This document shows positions 25,903-35,848 of a DNA stretch of 64,000 nucleotides, piece after piece. A program made the position numbers and the translations under genes. Source of the stretch: JALQTD01 sp965657495 (GTDB taxonomy: Bacteria; Bacteroidota; Bacteroidia; Flavobacteriales_D; Sanyastnellaceae); contig CBFHPD010000027.1 in assembly GCA_965657495.1 (NCBI GenBank), forward strand, positions 17,658 to 81,657, written 5' to 3'. Position 1 is the stretch's first letter. Each line of letters starts with the position of its first letter. The notes below the pieces were generated by a model. It was not told the origin of the DNA. It searched no databases and was given only the letters and a program-made list of their open reading frames with translations.

Positions 25903-26772
25903 ATGAAAGGCATCATCCTCGCCGGGGGCTCCGGCACGCGGCTTTGGCCCTTGACGAAGGCGGTGAGCAAGCAGCTCATGCCGATTTACGACAAGCCGAT
26001 GATCTACTACCCGCTTTCCACCCTCATGCTGAGCGGGATCCGGGAGATTTTGATCATCTCGACCCCCGAGGATTTGCCCGGTTTCAGGCGCTTGCTTGGC
26101 GATGGTGCGGCCCTCGGGCTGTCGCTCGAGTACGCTGAACAACCAGAACCCAACGGACTCGCCCAGGCCTTCGTCATCGGGGAGTCCTTCATCGGCAACG
26201 ACAAGGTGGCCCTCGTCCTCGGGGACAACATCTTCTACGGCAAAAGCTTCGGCCGCCAATTGCGGGCGAACACCGACCCGGATGGCGCCATTGTTTATGC
26301 CTACTACGTGACCGATCCGGAGCGCTACGGCGTGGTGGAATTTGATCCCGAAGACCGGGTGTTGAGCATCGAGGAAAAGCCCGCGCAACCGAAGTCAAAT
26401 TTCGCGGTGCCTGGGCTGTATTTCTACGACAACGATGTGGTGGAGATCGCCAAAGGACTCCAGCCGAGCGCCCGGGGCGAGTACGAGATCACAGACGTCA
26501 ACAAAGCGTACTTGGAGGCGGGCATGTTGTTCGTATCCAAGTTGGATCGCGGCATGGCCTGGCTCGACACAGGGACGCACGAGTCCTTGCTCCAAGCGTC
26601 GCAATACGTCCAAACCATCGAGGCGCGCCAAGGCTTGAAAATTGGGTGCATCGAAGAAATCGCTTGGCGCATGGGTTACATCGATGATGCCACTGCCGCT
26701 GCCCTCGCTGAGCCGTTGCGCAAGTCGGGGTATGGCGATTACGTATTGGACCAAATCCGCCGCGGGCGCTGA
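25903..26772 (+). CDS. rfbA: Glucose-1-phosphate thymidylyltransferase
   Basis: Forms dTDP-glucose from dTTP and glucose 1-phosphate, the first step of dTDP-L-rhamnose synthesis. The 289 residues are the family length. Signature GIILAGGSGTRLWPLTKAVS, KPMIYYPLSTLML, VLGDNIFYGKSF, GLYFYDNDVV and WLDTGTHESLLQAS. The matching reductase rfbD lies 26 kb away at 52999; rfbB and rfbC are not in the window. A TAATTTGG word lies just before the ATG. Confidence 0.96.
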   Translation: MKGIILAGGSGTRLWPLTKAVSKQLMPIYDKPMIYYPLSTLMLSGIREILIISTPEDLPGFRRLLGDGAALGLSLEYAEQPEPNGLAQAFVIGESFIGNDKVALVLGDNIFYGKSFGRQLRANTDPDGAIVYAYYVTDPERYGVVEFDPEDRVLSIEEKPAQPKSNFAVPGLYFYDNDVVEIAKGLQPSARGEYEITDVNKAYLEAGMLFVSKLDRGMAWLDTGTHESLLQASQYVQTIEARQGLKIGCIEEIAWRMGYIDDATAAALAEPLRKSGYGDYVLDQIRRGR

Positions 26773-26774
26773 AC

Positions 26775-27743
26775 ATGAACCATCCTTTGTTACACCGCCT
26801 GAAAGGAACGGCTGATGCCGGCATCGAGGCCTTCCTCGACCGCTGGCCCGCCGACGAGGCGGACGGGCTATACGCCCCCATCCATTACCTCATGGCGCTC
26901 GGGGGCAAGCGGCTGCGGCCCGTGCTCGGATTGGCCGCTGCGGAAGCCGAAGGCGCCGGTGCCGATGCGGCCATGCCGGCAGCCCTCGCCGTGGAGCTCT
27001 TCCACAACTTCACGCTGATGCACGATGACATCATGGACGCGGCCCCCTTGCGGCGCGGCCAAGCCACGGTGCACGCGAAATGGGACGAAAACACCGCCAT
27101 CCTGAGCGGAGATGCCATGTACACGCTGGCCCACGTGGCGCTGAGCGAGTTGGCACCCGATGCACTCGTGCGGGTGCTGCCGCTCTTCAATGCCACCGCC
27201 TTGGAGGTGTGCATCGGCCAACAGAGCGACATGGCCTTTGAGCAGCGCGGGGACGTGAACGTGGCCGAGTACCTCGAGATGATCCGGTTGAAGACGTCCG
27301 TGCTGTTGGCGGCATCGCTGGCCATGGGTGCTGCGGTAGCGGGGGCCTCGGAGCGGCGGGTGAGCGCGTGGTACCGGGCGGGCGAGCAGCTGGGGTTGGC
27401 GTTCCAAATGCAGGACGACCTCCTCGACGCATTCGGTGACGCGGCAACCGGCAAGCAAGTCGGCGGGGACATTTTGGCGGACAAGAAGACGTTTTTGCGG
27501 CTGCACACCGATGCGGTGAGCGATGCGGTGCGGCGGTGGGATGGGCCTGCGTCCGACCCGGTAGCGAAGGTGGCGGCCGTGCAGGAAGCGATGCGGTCGG
27601 CCGGGGCAGAGGAGGCCGCTCGGGAGCGGATGGCACTTTACGTGGAGGCGGCGCGCCGGGAATTGGAGGCGCTGGCGTTGGCTCCGGAGTGGCACGCGGC
27701 GTTCGATTCCATCGCCGATCACATCGTGACCCGGAACGCATGA
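26775..27743 (+). CDS. Trans-polyprenyl diphosphate synthase (FPP/GGPP type)
   Basis: A 322-residue all-helical prenyl synthase with both Asp-rich sites, DDIMD (in FHNFTLMHDDIMDAAPLRRG) and DDLLD (in QMQDDLLDAFGD), plus GGKRLRPVL. It condenses isopentenyl diphosphate onto allylic diphosphates. The product is probably C15-C20, serving quinone, carotenoid or undecaprenyl routes, but chain length cannot be fixed by eye. It starts two bases after rfbA and its stop overlaps the next gene by ATGA. Confidence 0.9.
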   Translation: MNHPLLHRLKGTADAGIEAFLDRWPADEADGLYAPIHYLMALGGKRLRPVLGLAAAEAEGAGADAAMPAALAVELFHNFTLMHDDIMDAAPLRRGQATVHAKWDENTAILSGDAMYTLAHVALSELAPDALVRVLPLFNATALEVCIGQQSDMAFEQRGDVNVAEYLEMIRLKTSVLLAASLAMGAAVAGASERRVSAWYRAGEQLGLAFQMQDDLLDAFGDAATGKQVGGDILADKKTFLRLHTDAVSDAVRRWDGPASDPVAKVAAVQEAMRSAGAEEAARERMALYVEAARRELEALALAPEWHAAFDSIADHIVTRNA

Positions 27744-28081
27744 ACGGGTTGTTGGCAGGCCGGGACCTTCCGGCGGGAGTGACCACGGAAGCGTTCGTTC
27801 ACCGGGTGGTTGAGCAGTTGGCCAAGGATTTCGACCTCGATGAGGACCGCATCCGGAACGCGAAAATCGGGGTGGGGCCGTTGTTGAAGGACGTGATTTC
27901 GGCGGGGTTGGAGGGCGATCCGGGGCCAGTGTTTGCCGCGTTTTACCGCTTGGATTTGGGGGAGGAGCGCGTGCGGCGTGTGTTGCACGACCACGACCGC
28001 GAGGAGGCGGCAGGCCAGCTGGCGGAGTTGGCCCTGCAGCGGGCAGCGTTGAAAGTTTGGACGCGCTTGAGTTACCGGTGA
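27740..28081 (+). CDS. Conserved-looking small protein of unknown function
   Basis: A 113-residue soluble, mostly helical protein; I do not recognise the family. It is acidic and rich in Leu, Asp, Arg and Glu, with no signal peptide or membrane segment. Visible pattern: LAKDFDLDEDRIRNAKIGVG, then FAAFYRLDLGEERVRRVLHD and a C-terminal Ala/Leu helix. The start at 27740 overlaps the prenyl synthase stop (ATGA), which strongly favours its being a real, translationally coupled gene. Confidence 0.7.
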   Translation: MNGLLAGRDLPAGVTTEAFVHRVVEQLAKDFDLDEDRIRNAKIGVGPLLKDVISAGLEGDPGPVFAAFYRLDLGEERVRRVLHDHDREEAAGQLAELALQRAALKVWTRLSYR

Positions 28082-28119
28082 AACGGGGTTTGGTCTAACT
28101 TCCGGCCCAAATCTCACGC

Positions 28120-28710
28120 ATGCGCAGCAATTACGACCTCCTTTCTGCGAGCCGGTCCCCCCTCAGCGGGCAATGGCTCCCTGCCATCGGCGCCTTTCTC
28201 GTGGTGGGCATCCTCTCGAGCATCGGCAGCACCTTTTCCGCCGGCGTTTTGCCGCTCATCCTCGCCGGTCCCTTCGGCTTGGGGCAATCGAAGTTTTACC
28301 TGGCCATTGCGCGGGGGGAACAACCTCCGTTCGAGGAGATCTTCAGCGGGTTTCACCAATTCGTGCGGGCCATGGCCATCGGGTTGCTCGTGGCGTTGGC
28401 CGTGGGCATCGGGATGGTCCTGTTGGTCATTCCGGGCATCATTGCGGGCGTGGGCCTGAGCATGGCGTATTACGTAGCGCTGGACCGCCCGGATTTGGAG
28501 GCGCCTGAGGTGCTGAAGGCGAGCTGGGAGCTGGTGTGGAAGGGTGGCCACTTTTGGAAGGTCTTTGGTTTTGGCTTGCTCGCGTTTTTGTTGACCCTGT
28601 TGGGGTTGCTCTGCTTGGGGGTGGGTGTGCTCTTCACCACGCCGATGATTTTGGTGGGCCAAGCCATGCTGTACGACGAGCTGCGGAGTTCCTCGGCCGT
28701 CAACTTCTGA
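28120..28710 (+). CDS. DUF975-like integral membrane protein
   Basis: A 196-residue membrane protein with about five hydrophobic segments, concentrated at ~25-60, ~85-125 and ~145-180. The pattern LAGPFGLGQSKFYLAIARGE followed by FEEIFSGFHQF and a late ASWELVWKGG resembles DUF975 proteins, whose function is unknown. ATG at 28120 follows a TAACTTCC word by 19 bases. Its TGA and the stop of the convergent ATPase gene share the palindrome TGATCA. Confidence 0.7.
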   Translation: MRSNYDLLSASRSPLSGQWLPAIGAFLVVGILSSIGSTFSAGVLPLILAGPFGLGQSKFYLAIARGEQPPFEEIFSGFHQFVRAMAIGLLVALAVGIGMVLLVIPGIIAGVGLSMAYYVALDRPDLEAPEVLKASWELVWKGGHFWKVFGFGLLAFLLTLLGLLCLGVGVLFTTPMILVGQAMLYDELRSSSAVNF

Positions 28711-29808
28711 TCAACCGCGACGGAGCCATTCGGCGAACAGCGGATCGGCGAGTTGCCACGCGCCGTCGGATGTGCGCATGACATGGTTGTGGTGTGCGAG
28801 TCCTTTGAGTGCGGAGTTCACGCTGCTCGCCGCCGGCAGGTTGTGTGCTTGGAGGAAGGCCATGGCCGTGGGTTGCGGGACCCCGTTGGGGTGTTGCGCG
28901 ATGGCCTTGAGCAACGCGGCTTGCGCGGTGGGAAGCTGATTCAAGATTTGGCCCATGTAGCCTTGATGACTGGCCAAAACGGCTTCCTGTACCTCCCGGG
29001 CGTCCGCCACCGTAGGCGGGCCCTTCCGGTCGTACAACCGGTTGCACTGCGACTGGATCCAATGCGTCGTCCCTCGCGCCCAATCGTATACCGCGTCCAC
29101 CACCTCATCCGCGGCGTGGCGGCCATCCGCGGCGAAATGCCGCTGAATGAAGTCCCCGTACTCCTCCCTCGGGACGGGGAGCAGTTCCATGATTTCGCAG
29201 GATTGGTAAAACGGGCGGTTGTGCTCGCTGAACATCGCGCGCATCATGCTGCCGTGGCTGCCTGAAAAGGCAAACCGCACCTCCGGGAACGCCTGCATCC
29301 ATTCCCGAAAAATGGCTTCGGCGTGGTCCCCATCGAATCGCGTAATCTGCTGGAATTCATCGAGGCACAGGATGAACCCGGGCTCGAGGCGGGCCAAATA
29401 CGCACCGATGCGCTCGAGGGCGGGGGCCGCCGCCGCTTCCCGTCCCAAGCGGAGCGATGCGCTCGGCATCCCCGTCACGGGGTCCACGGTCATGCGCACC
29501 TCGAATTGTGCGAGCAGCCGCTGCCACAGCCCGGGATTGCGCGGGGTCAAGACGCCCTCCCGTTCGACCAGTGCCCGGGCGATTTTTTCGACGGCCTCGT
29601 GGAGGGATTGGCAGGAGAGCAGATCCACCAGCATCCCCGGTCGGCCGTCGAGCAACCGCCGCAGCAGGGCGGTCTTGCCCATGCGCCGTTCGCCGTACAG
29701 GACGATGTTGCGGCCGTTGTCAGCGTGGTTCACCAACGCCGCGAGTTCGTGCATGCGGTCGCAGAAGAGGTCGGGGCCGCGGTAACCTTGGAGGATGAAC
29801 GGGTTCAT
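28711..29808 (-). CDS. AAA ATPase of the archaeal-type (DEXX) family
   Basis: A 365-residue P-loop ATPase with Walker A YGERRMGKTALLRR near residue 40, a Walker B-like FILCLDEFQQI near 155 and the sensor-like FAFSGSHGSMM near 190. A C-terminal winged-helix region (~270-365) ends it. This organisation is common in Bacteroidota and archaeal ATPases of poorly known function, some linked to mobile or defence DNA. The start at 29808 (MNPFILQGYRG) has a TATCCTTG box four bases upstream. A perfect palindrome sits at the promoter, implying tight regulation. Confidence 0.82.
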   Translation of the reverse strand: MNPFILQGYRGPDLFCDRMHELAALVNHADNGRNIVLYGERRMGKTALLRRLLDGRPGMLVDLLSCQSLHEAVEKIARALVEREGVLTPRNPGLWQRLLAQFEVRMTVDPVTGMPSASLRLGREAAAAPALERIGAYLARLEPGFILCLDEFQQITRFDGDHAEAIFREWMQAFPEVRFAFSGSHGSMMRAMFSEHNRPFYQSCEIMELLPVPREEYGDFIQRHFAADGRHAADEVVDAVYDWARGTTHWIQSQCNRLYDRKGPPTVADAREVQEAVLASHQGYMGQILNQLPTAQAALLKAIAQHPNGVPQPTAMAFLQAHNLPAASSVNSALKGLAHHNHVMRTSDGAWQLADPLFAEWLRRG

Positions 29809-29812
29809 GCGG

Positions 29813-29820
29813 CAAGGATA
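29813..29820 (-). promoter_or_regulatory. -7 promoter box before the AAA ATPase gene
   Basis: Minus-strand TATCCTTG (7 of 8 to TAnnTTTG) ends four bases before the ATG. The palindrome at 29831-29849 starts ten bases further upstream, over the expected -33 region. Confidence 0.45.
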
Positions 29821-29830
29821 CGAACTATTT

Positions 29831-29863
29831 GTTACGAAAGTTTCGTAACGATGTTTTCGTGAC
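29831..29863. promoter_or_regulatory. Operator-like perfect palindrome plus a third half-site
   Basis: GTTACGAAA-G-TTTCGTAAC (29831-29849) is a perfect 9-base inverted repeat around one base. TTTCGTGAC (29855-29863) repeats the right half with one mismatch, 14 bases on. It lies in the divergent region between the ATPase and DUF2130 genes and covers the expected -33 position of the ATPase promoter, so binding of a dimeric regulator would probably repress that gene. No regulator gene is adjacent. Confidence 0.6.
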
Positions 29864-29907
29864 GCGAATTTCAATTTGTTTGTGATGCGCCGCAATGGGC
29901 GCGCACA

Positions 29908-29915
29908 TATTTTTG
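29908..29915 (+). promoter_or_regulatory. -7 promoter box of the DUF2130 gene
   Basis: TATTTTTG matches TAnnTTTG fully and lies 15 bases before the preferred ATG at 29931. TTTG copies at 29875-29882 are about 25 bases upstream, a wider spacing than usual. Confidence 0.4.
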
Positions 29916-29930
29916 AAAAAAAACCAAGCC

Positions 29931-31205
29931 ATGAGTGAAGTTACTTGCCCCCATTGCCAACATTCCTTTGCATTGAGTGATGCGGGGTACGCCGACATCC
30001 TGCGCCAAGTGCGCGACCACCGGTTTGCGGAAGAGTTGAAGGAGCGCCTCGCTGTGGCCGATCGCGAGAAGCGCAGTGCGGTGGAACTTGCGGAGGCCAA
30101 TTTGCGGCAGTCGATGCGTGAGGAAGTGCTGCAGAAGGACCAGGAATTAGCCACCTTGAAGGCCCAAAACCAAGCCATGCTAGCCGAGCAACTCGCCCAA
30201 AAAGACAAGGAGCTAGCGGCGGTGGCGGCGAAATTGCAAGAAGCGGAAATGGCCCGCAAACTGCAGGTTGCAGAGGCCGTTCAGGCCGTTGAACGGGAGC
30301 GCGACCAGCTCAAGCACCAGCTCCAGTCGAAGGACACCGAGGCGGAGTTGATCGAAAAGCGGTTGCAGCACGAACTCGCGGTGCAACTCGCGGCCAAGGA
30401 CGAGATCATCAAATCCCGCGAGGAAGAATTGGTGCGCCAACGGGATTTGAAGCAAAAGCTCTCCACAAAAATGCTCGGCGAAACCCTCGAGCAGCATTGC
30501 CAAATCGAGTTCGAAAAATTGCGATCCACCGCCTTCAAGAGCGCGGTGTTTGAGAAGGACAACGATGCCCGAACCGGCAGCAAGGGGGATTTTATCTTCA
30601 AAGAAAGCGACGCAAATGGAAACGAAATCGTCTCCATCATGTTCGAGATGAAAAACGAGGCGGATGAGACGAAAACGAAGAAGCGCAACGAGGACTTCTT
30701 CAAGGAACTGGACAAGGACCGGACGGAAAAAGGGTGCGAGTACGCGGTGTTGGTCTCCCTGTTGGAGTCGGACAACGAACTTTACAACCAAGGCATTGTG
30801 GACGTGTCCCACCGCTATCCGAAAATGTACGTGGTGCGGCCCCAATTCTTCATCCCCATCATCACCCTGCTGCGGAATGCGGCCATGAATTCGATGGAGT
30901 ACAAGGCGGAACTCGCCCGGGTGCGCAACCAAAATGTGGACATCACCAACTTCGAGGCGAAGATGCTCGAGTTCAAAGAAGGGTTCGGCCGGAATTACCG
31001 CATCGCCAGCGAGCATTTTGAACGGGCGGTCGGCGAGATCGACAAGACCATCGACCACCTCGAGAAAACAAAAAAAGCGCTGCTCGCTTCAGCAAACCAG
31101 CTGCGGCTCGCCAACGACAAGGCGGACGAATTGAGCATCAAGCGACTGACCCACGGCAACCCCACCATGCAGGCCAAGTTCGACGAGCTCAAGGGCGGGG
31201 AGTGA
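29931..31205 (+). CDS. DUF2130 coiled-coil protein
   Basis: A 424-residue protein. The N-terminus has a single zinc-ribbon-like CPHC (VTCPHCQHSFAL). A long charged coiled-coil spans ~25-175. The globular DUF2130 domain (~180-370) has FEKDNDARTGSKGDFIF and a FEMKNEADET...K segment reminiscent of restriction-endonuclease-like active sites; a helical tail ends it. The biochemical role is not established. Start 29931 is preferred (domain begins, follows a TATTTTTG box); an in-frame ATG at 29895 would add 12 residues. Confidence 0.85.
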   Translation: MSEVTCPHCQHSFALSDAGYADILRQVRDHRFAEELKERLAVADREKRSAVELAEANLRQSMREEVLQKDQELATLKAQNQAMLAEQLAQKDKELAAVAAKLQEAEMARKLQVAEAVQAVERERDQLKHQLQSKDTEAELIEKRLQHELAVQLAAKDEIIKSREEELVRQRDLKQKLSTKMLGETLEQHCQIEFEKLRSTAFKSAVFEKDNDARTGSKGDFIFKESDANGNEIVSIMFEMKNEADETKTKKRNEDFFKELDKDRTEKGCEYAVLVSLLESDNELYNQGIVDVSHRYPKMYVVRPQFFIPIITLLRNAAMNSMEYKAELARVRNQNVDITNFEAKMLEFKEGFGRNYRIASEHFERAVGEIDKTIDHLEKTKKALLASANQLRLANDKADELSIKRLTHGNPTMQAKFDELKGGE

Positions 31206-31207
31206 CC

Positions 31208-31708
31208 TCATTCGAGGTAGTCGAGCGGGTTCAGGTAAAACATCTTCTTCCACCCTTGCCTGTCGCTGTCGATGCGCCAGGGGTAGGGGATGAGCGTGAC
31301 GATGGAATAGTGCAAATGGGGCGGTCGCCCAGCGGCGTTTCCGCTGTCGCCCAAGGTACCGATGGGGGTGTCAGGGCCCGCAAACGAGAACGGGGTGGCC
31401 TGGATTTCATCGAGGTGCGCGTAGTAGTGCAAGCGCCACTTGGGCCCGAGCGCCAAGACCACGTTTCCACCGATGGCGTTCTCGCCGGCGAACAGCACGA
31501 GCGAAGGGGTGGCTGGCCGGATGGGGGTGCCGATTTTGCCAAACACGTCCACCCCTTTGTGCGTGACCGAACGGCCCCATGGGTAGGCCCAGAAGGTTTT
31601 GGGGTTGATGTCGTTTTTGCGCCCCCCTTCCACGGGGTTTTGAAAAGGTTGTGGCAGGAGCAGCCCCAACAAGAGGACGGCGAGCAAGGCCCACAGGATG
31701 CGTTTCAT
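31208..31708 (-). CDS. M23-family metallopeptidase (LytM-like)
   Basis: A 166-residue protein with an N-terminal signal or anchor segment (MKRILWALLAVLLLGLLL) and an M23 peptidase domain. Zinc-site motifs are HKGVDVFG (HxxxD) and the C-terminal HLHY; the preceding AHLDEI segment is also typical. M23 enzymes cleave peptidoglycan cross-bridges in the periplasm or act on lipoprotein and pilin substrates. Start at 31708, where the hydrophobic leader begins. Divergent from sucA; convergent with DUF2130, two bases between their stops. Confidence 0.85.
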   Translation of the reverse strand: MKRILWALLAVLLLGLLLPQPFQNPVEGGRKNDINPKTFWAYPWGRSVTHKGVDVFGKIGTPIRPATPSLVLFAGENAIGGNVVLALGPKWRLHYYAHLDEIQATPFSFAGPDTPIGTLGDSGNAAGRPPHLHYSIVTLIPYPWRIDSDRQGWKKMFYLNPLDYLE

Positions 31709-31814
31709 CGGGTTCAAGGTGTTTGGAACAATAGCACAACGCGCGCCGTGGACCTTTTCGCGTGCGGCACAACAGGAAGGTGGCAATTCGCATGGCCGCC
31801 CCGAATGCCGTTCG

Positions 31815-31822
31815 TATCTTTG
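31815..31822 (+). promoter_or_regulatory. -7 promoter box of sucAB
   Basis: TATCTTTG is a full TAnnTTTG match, 26 bases before the sucA ATG, and would give a leader of about 20 bases. Confidence 0.5.
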
Positions 31823-31848
31823 CACGTCAAACCCTTCTCCCCGTCCAC

Positions 31849-34569
31849 ATGGACACACTCGACTTCCTGAGCCAACTTGAGCCGACGGCGCTTGAGGCCC
31901 ACTACCAGCGGTATTTGGCAGACCCCGAATCGGTTGACGCCACCTGGCGGCATTTCTTCAAAGGATTTGACCTCGCCCTCGCCACGTATGGCGAAGAAGC
32001 CGCAAGCCCCGTTGCAAAAAAGGAGTTCCAAGTCCTTGACCTGATCCACGGCTACCGCACCCGCGGCCACCTGTTCACCCAAACGAACCCCGTTCGTGCG
32101 CGCCGCACCTACACGCCCGACCTCGCCCTGGCACAATTCGGGCTGAGCGACGCCGACCTCGATACGGTGTTTCAGGCGGGCTCGGAGGCGGGGATCGGTC
32201 CAGCGACCCTACGGGAAATCGTGGCGCACCTTGAGGAGACCTATTGCCACAGCATCGGCATCGAGTACATGTTCATCCGCGATTTGCCCCGCTTGAACTG
32301 GATTCGGGAGCACATCGAGTTGGGGAACCGCCCGCGGATTGAGGAGGCGGACCGGATGCAGATCTTGAAAAAGCTGCACCAGGCGACGCTGTTTGAGGAG
32401 TTTTTGCAGAAGAAATTCGTGGGCCAAAAGCGCTTCTCCCTCGAGGGAGGCGAATCCCTCATTGCCGCGCTCGACGCGGTCATCGAGGACGGTTCCACCC
32501 GCGGCGTGCGCGAGGTCGTCATCGGCATGGCCCACCGGGGCCGCCTGTCGACCCTCGCCCACATCCTCGGCAAGCCCTACGCCGAAATCTTCACCGAATT
32601 CGAAGGCAAGGCGTACGACGATGACGGCGACTTCGACGGCGACGTGAAGTACCACCTCGGCTACTCGCGTTCCTTGACGGCCGACACCGGTGAGCCCCTG
32701 ACCATCACGCTCGCCCCCAACCCGTCCCACCTCGAAGCGGTGGGGCCGGTGGTGGAAGGCCTGAGCCGGGCCCGCATCGACGCCCTCGGTGGCGACGCCT
32801 GCGCGGTCTTGCCCATTTTGATCCACGGCGATGCCGCCATTGCCGCCCAAGGCGTGGTCTACGAAGTGGCCCAAATGGCCCAGCTCGACGGCTACCGTGT
32901 CGGCGGCACCATCCACATCGTCGTGAACAACCAAGTCGGCTTCACGACGAACTACCTCGACGCCCGGAGTTCCACCTACTGCACGGATGTCAGCAAGGTG
33001 ACGGAATCGTTGGCCTTCCACGTGAACGCCGACGACCCCGAAGCGGTGGTCCAGGTCATGCGCATCGCCTGCGCCTACCGCCAAACTTGGGGCCGCGACG
33101 TCTTCATCGACCTCCTCGGCTACCGGAAATACGGCCACAACGAGGGCGACGAACCCATGTTCACCCAGCCGCAGTTGTACAAGTCCATCGCCAATCACCC
33201 CAACGTGCTCGAGCTCTACAAGCAGCAGCTCATCGCCGAAGGCACCCTGTCAGCGGATGATGCGGAGGGCATGCGCGAGGCGCAAGTGGCGCGCATGGAG
33301 GCCGGCTTTGAAGCCGCTGCCAGCATGGAACGCGCCATCGTCGAGGATTTCCTCCACGATTTGTGGAAGGACTACCACAACGCCATCGGCGATGAGTGGC
33401 GCAACCCGGTGGAAACAGCCGTTAGCCGCGAACGCCTAGAAACGCTGGCCCGCGCGATGAGTACCCTCCCGGAGGACAAGAAGATTTACCGGAAGGTGGC
33501 CAAGTTGATGCGCGACCGCCTGAAGATGATCGACGAAGATCGGCTGGACTGGGCGCTCGGTGAGCTGCTCGCCTACGCCACAATGCTCACGGAAGGCCAC
33601 CCGGTGCGCATCAGCGGACAGGACGTGGAGCGCGGCACGTTCTCGCACCGCCACGCCGTGGTGAAAACGGAGGACAGCGAGGAGGAACTCATTCCGTTGA
33701 ACCACTTGGAGGAAGGCCAGGCCCGCTTCCAAATCTTCAACTCCCTGTTGAGCGAGTACGCCGTAGCCGGGTTCGATTACGGGTATGCGTTCGCGCGTCC
33801 GGAGGGCTTGACGGTTTGGGAAGCGCAATTTGGGGACTTCAACAACGGAGCCCAAATCCTGTTCGACCAGTTCCTTTCGTCCGCCGAAGACAAGTGGCGG
33901 ACCATGAACGGCCTGACCCTCATGCTTCCCCACGGCTACGAAGGCATGGGCTCGGAGCACAGCTCGGGCCGCATGGAGCGCTTCTTGCAACTCGGTAGTG
34001 GCGAGAACCTGTTCGTTTGCAACATCACGGAGCCGGCGAACTACTTCCACCTCTTGCGCCGTCAGGTCAAGCTGCCGTTCCGCAAGCCGCTCGTCATCTT
34101 CACGCCGAAGAAATTGCTGCGCTACCCGAAGGCGGTGTCTTCTTTCGACGCCATGGCCACCGGCCATTTCGCTCCTGTCATGGACGACCCGCGAACGGCT
34201 GCTGATCCGGGCACTGTGGACACCGTGGTGTTCTGCTCCGGAAAAATCTACTACGAATTGCTCGAGCGGTTGGAAACGACGCCTGCACCTAACATTGCCT
34301 TCGTGCGAGTGGAACAACTGCACCCGTACCCGGCGGTTGAGATCGAAGCCGTGCTCGCCGGTTATTCCCCGAAGGCCCAGTGCCTTTGGGTACAAGAAGA
34401 GCCGCGCAACATGGGGGCGTGGTCCTTCATCTTGCAGCATTTCACGCACCGCGAAATTGCGTGCATTTCGCGTTCGGCCAGTGCGAGCCCGGCTTCGGGT
34501 TCACCGGTCGTCCACACCCAACGCCAACAAGCCATCATCAACGAAGTCTTTGACTACGCCCACAACTGA
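31849..34569 (+). CDS. sucA: 2-oxoglutarate dehydrogenase E1 component
   Basis: A 906-residue thiamine-diphosphate enzyme that decarboxylates 2-oxoglutarate and loads the succinyl group on the E2 lipoyl domain (TCA cycle). N-terminal E2-binding segment LSQLEPTALEAHYQRYLADP. TPP-domain motifs GMAHRGRLSTLAHI, HGDAAIAAQGVVYEV and NNQVGFTT; the C-terminal half has GMGSEHSSGRMERFLQL and EEPRNMGAW. ATG 31849 is preferred over upstream in-frame ATGs because the conserved N-terminus starts there and the promoter box lies between. Ten bases before sucB. Confidence 0.97.
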   Translation: MDTLDFLSQLEPTALEAHYQRYLADPESVDATWRHFFKGFDLALATYGEEAASPVAKKEFQVLDLIHGYRTRGHLFTQTNPVRARRTYTPDLALAQFGLSDADLDTVFQAGSEAGIGPATLREIVAHLEETYCHSIGIEYMFIRDLPRLNWIREHIELGNRPRIEEADRMQILKKLHQATLFEEFLQKKFVGQKRFSLEGGESLIAALDAVIEDGSTRGVREVVIGMAHRGRLSTLAHILGKPYAEIFTEFEGKAYDDDGDFDGDVKYHLGYSRSLTADTGEPLTITLAPNPSHLEAVGPVVEGLSRARIDALGGDACAVLPILIHGDAAIAAQGVVYEVAQMAQLDGYRVGGTIHIVVNNQVGFTTNYLDARSSTYCTDVSKVTESLAFHVNADDPEAVVQVMRIACAYRQTWGRDVFIDLLGYRKYGHNEGDEPMFTQPQLYKSIANHPNVLELYKQQLIAEGTLSADDAEGMREAQVARMEAGFEAAASMERAIVEDFLHDLWKDYHNAIGDEWRNPVETAVSRERLETLARAMSTLPEDKKIYRKVAKLMRDRLKMIDEDRLDWALGELLAYATMLTEGHPVRISGQDVERGTFSHRHAVVKTEDSEEELIPLNHLEEGQARFQIFNSLLSEYAVAGFDYGYAFARPEGLTVWEAQFGDFNNGAQILFDQFLSSAEDKWRTMNGLTLMLPHGYEGMGSEHSSGRMERFLQLGSGENLFVCNITEPANYFHLLRRQVKLPFRKPLVIFTPKKLLRYPKAVSSFDAMATGHFAPVMDDPRTAADPGTVDTVVFCSGKIYYELLERLETTPAPNIAFVRVEQLHPYPAVEIEAVLAGYSPKAQCLWVQEEPRNMGAWSFILQHFTHREIACISRSASASPASGSPVVHTQRQQAIINEVFDYAHN

Positions 34570-34579
34570 TTCCTGAGCC

Positions 34580-35839
<1,260 letters not shown>

Positions 35840-35848
35840 CGCTGGCGC

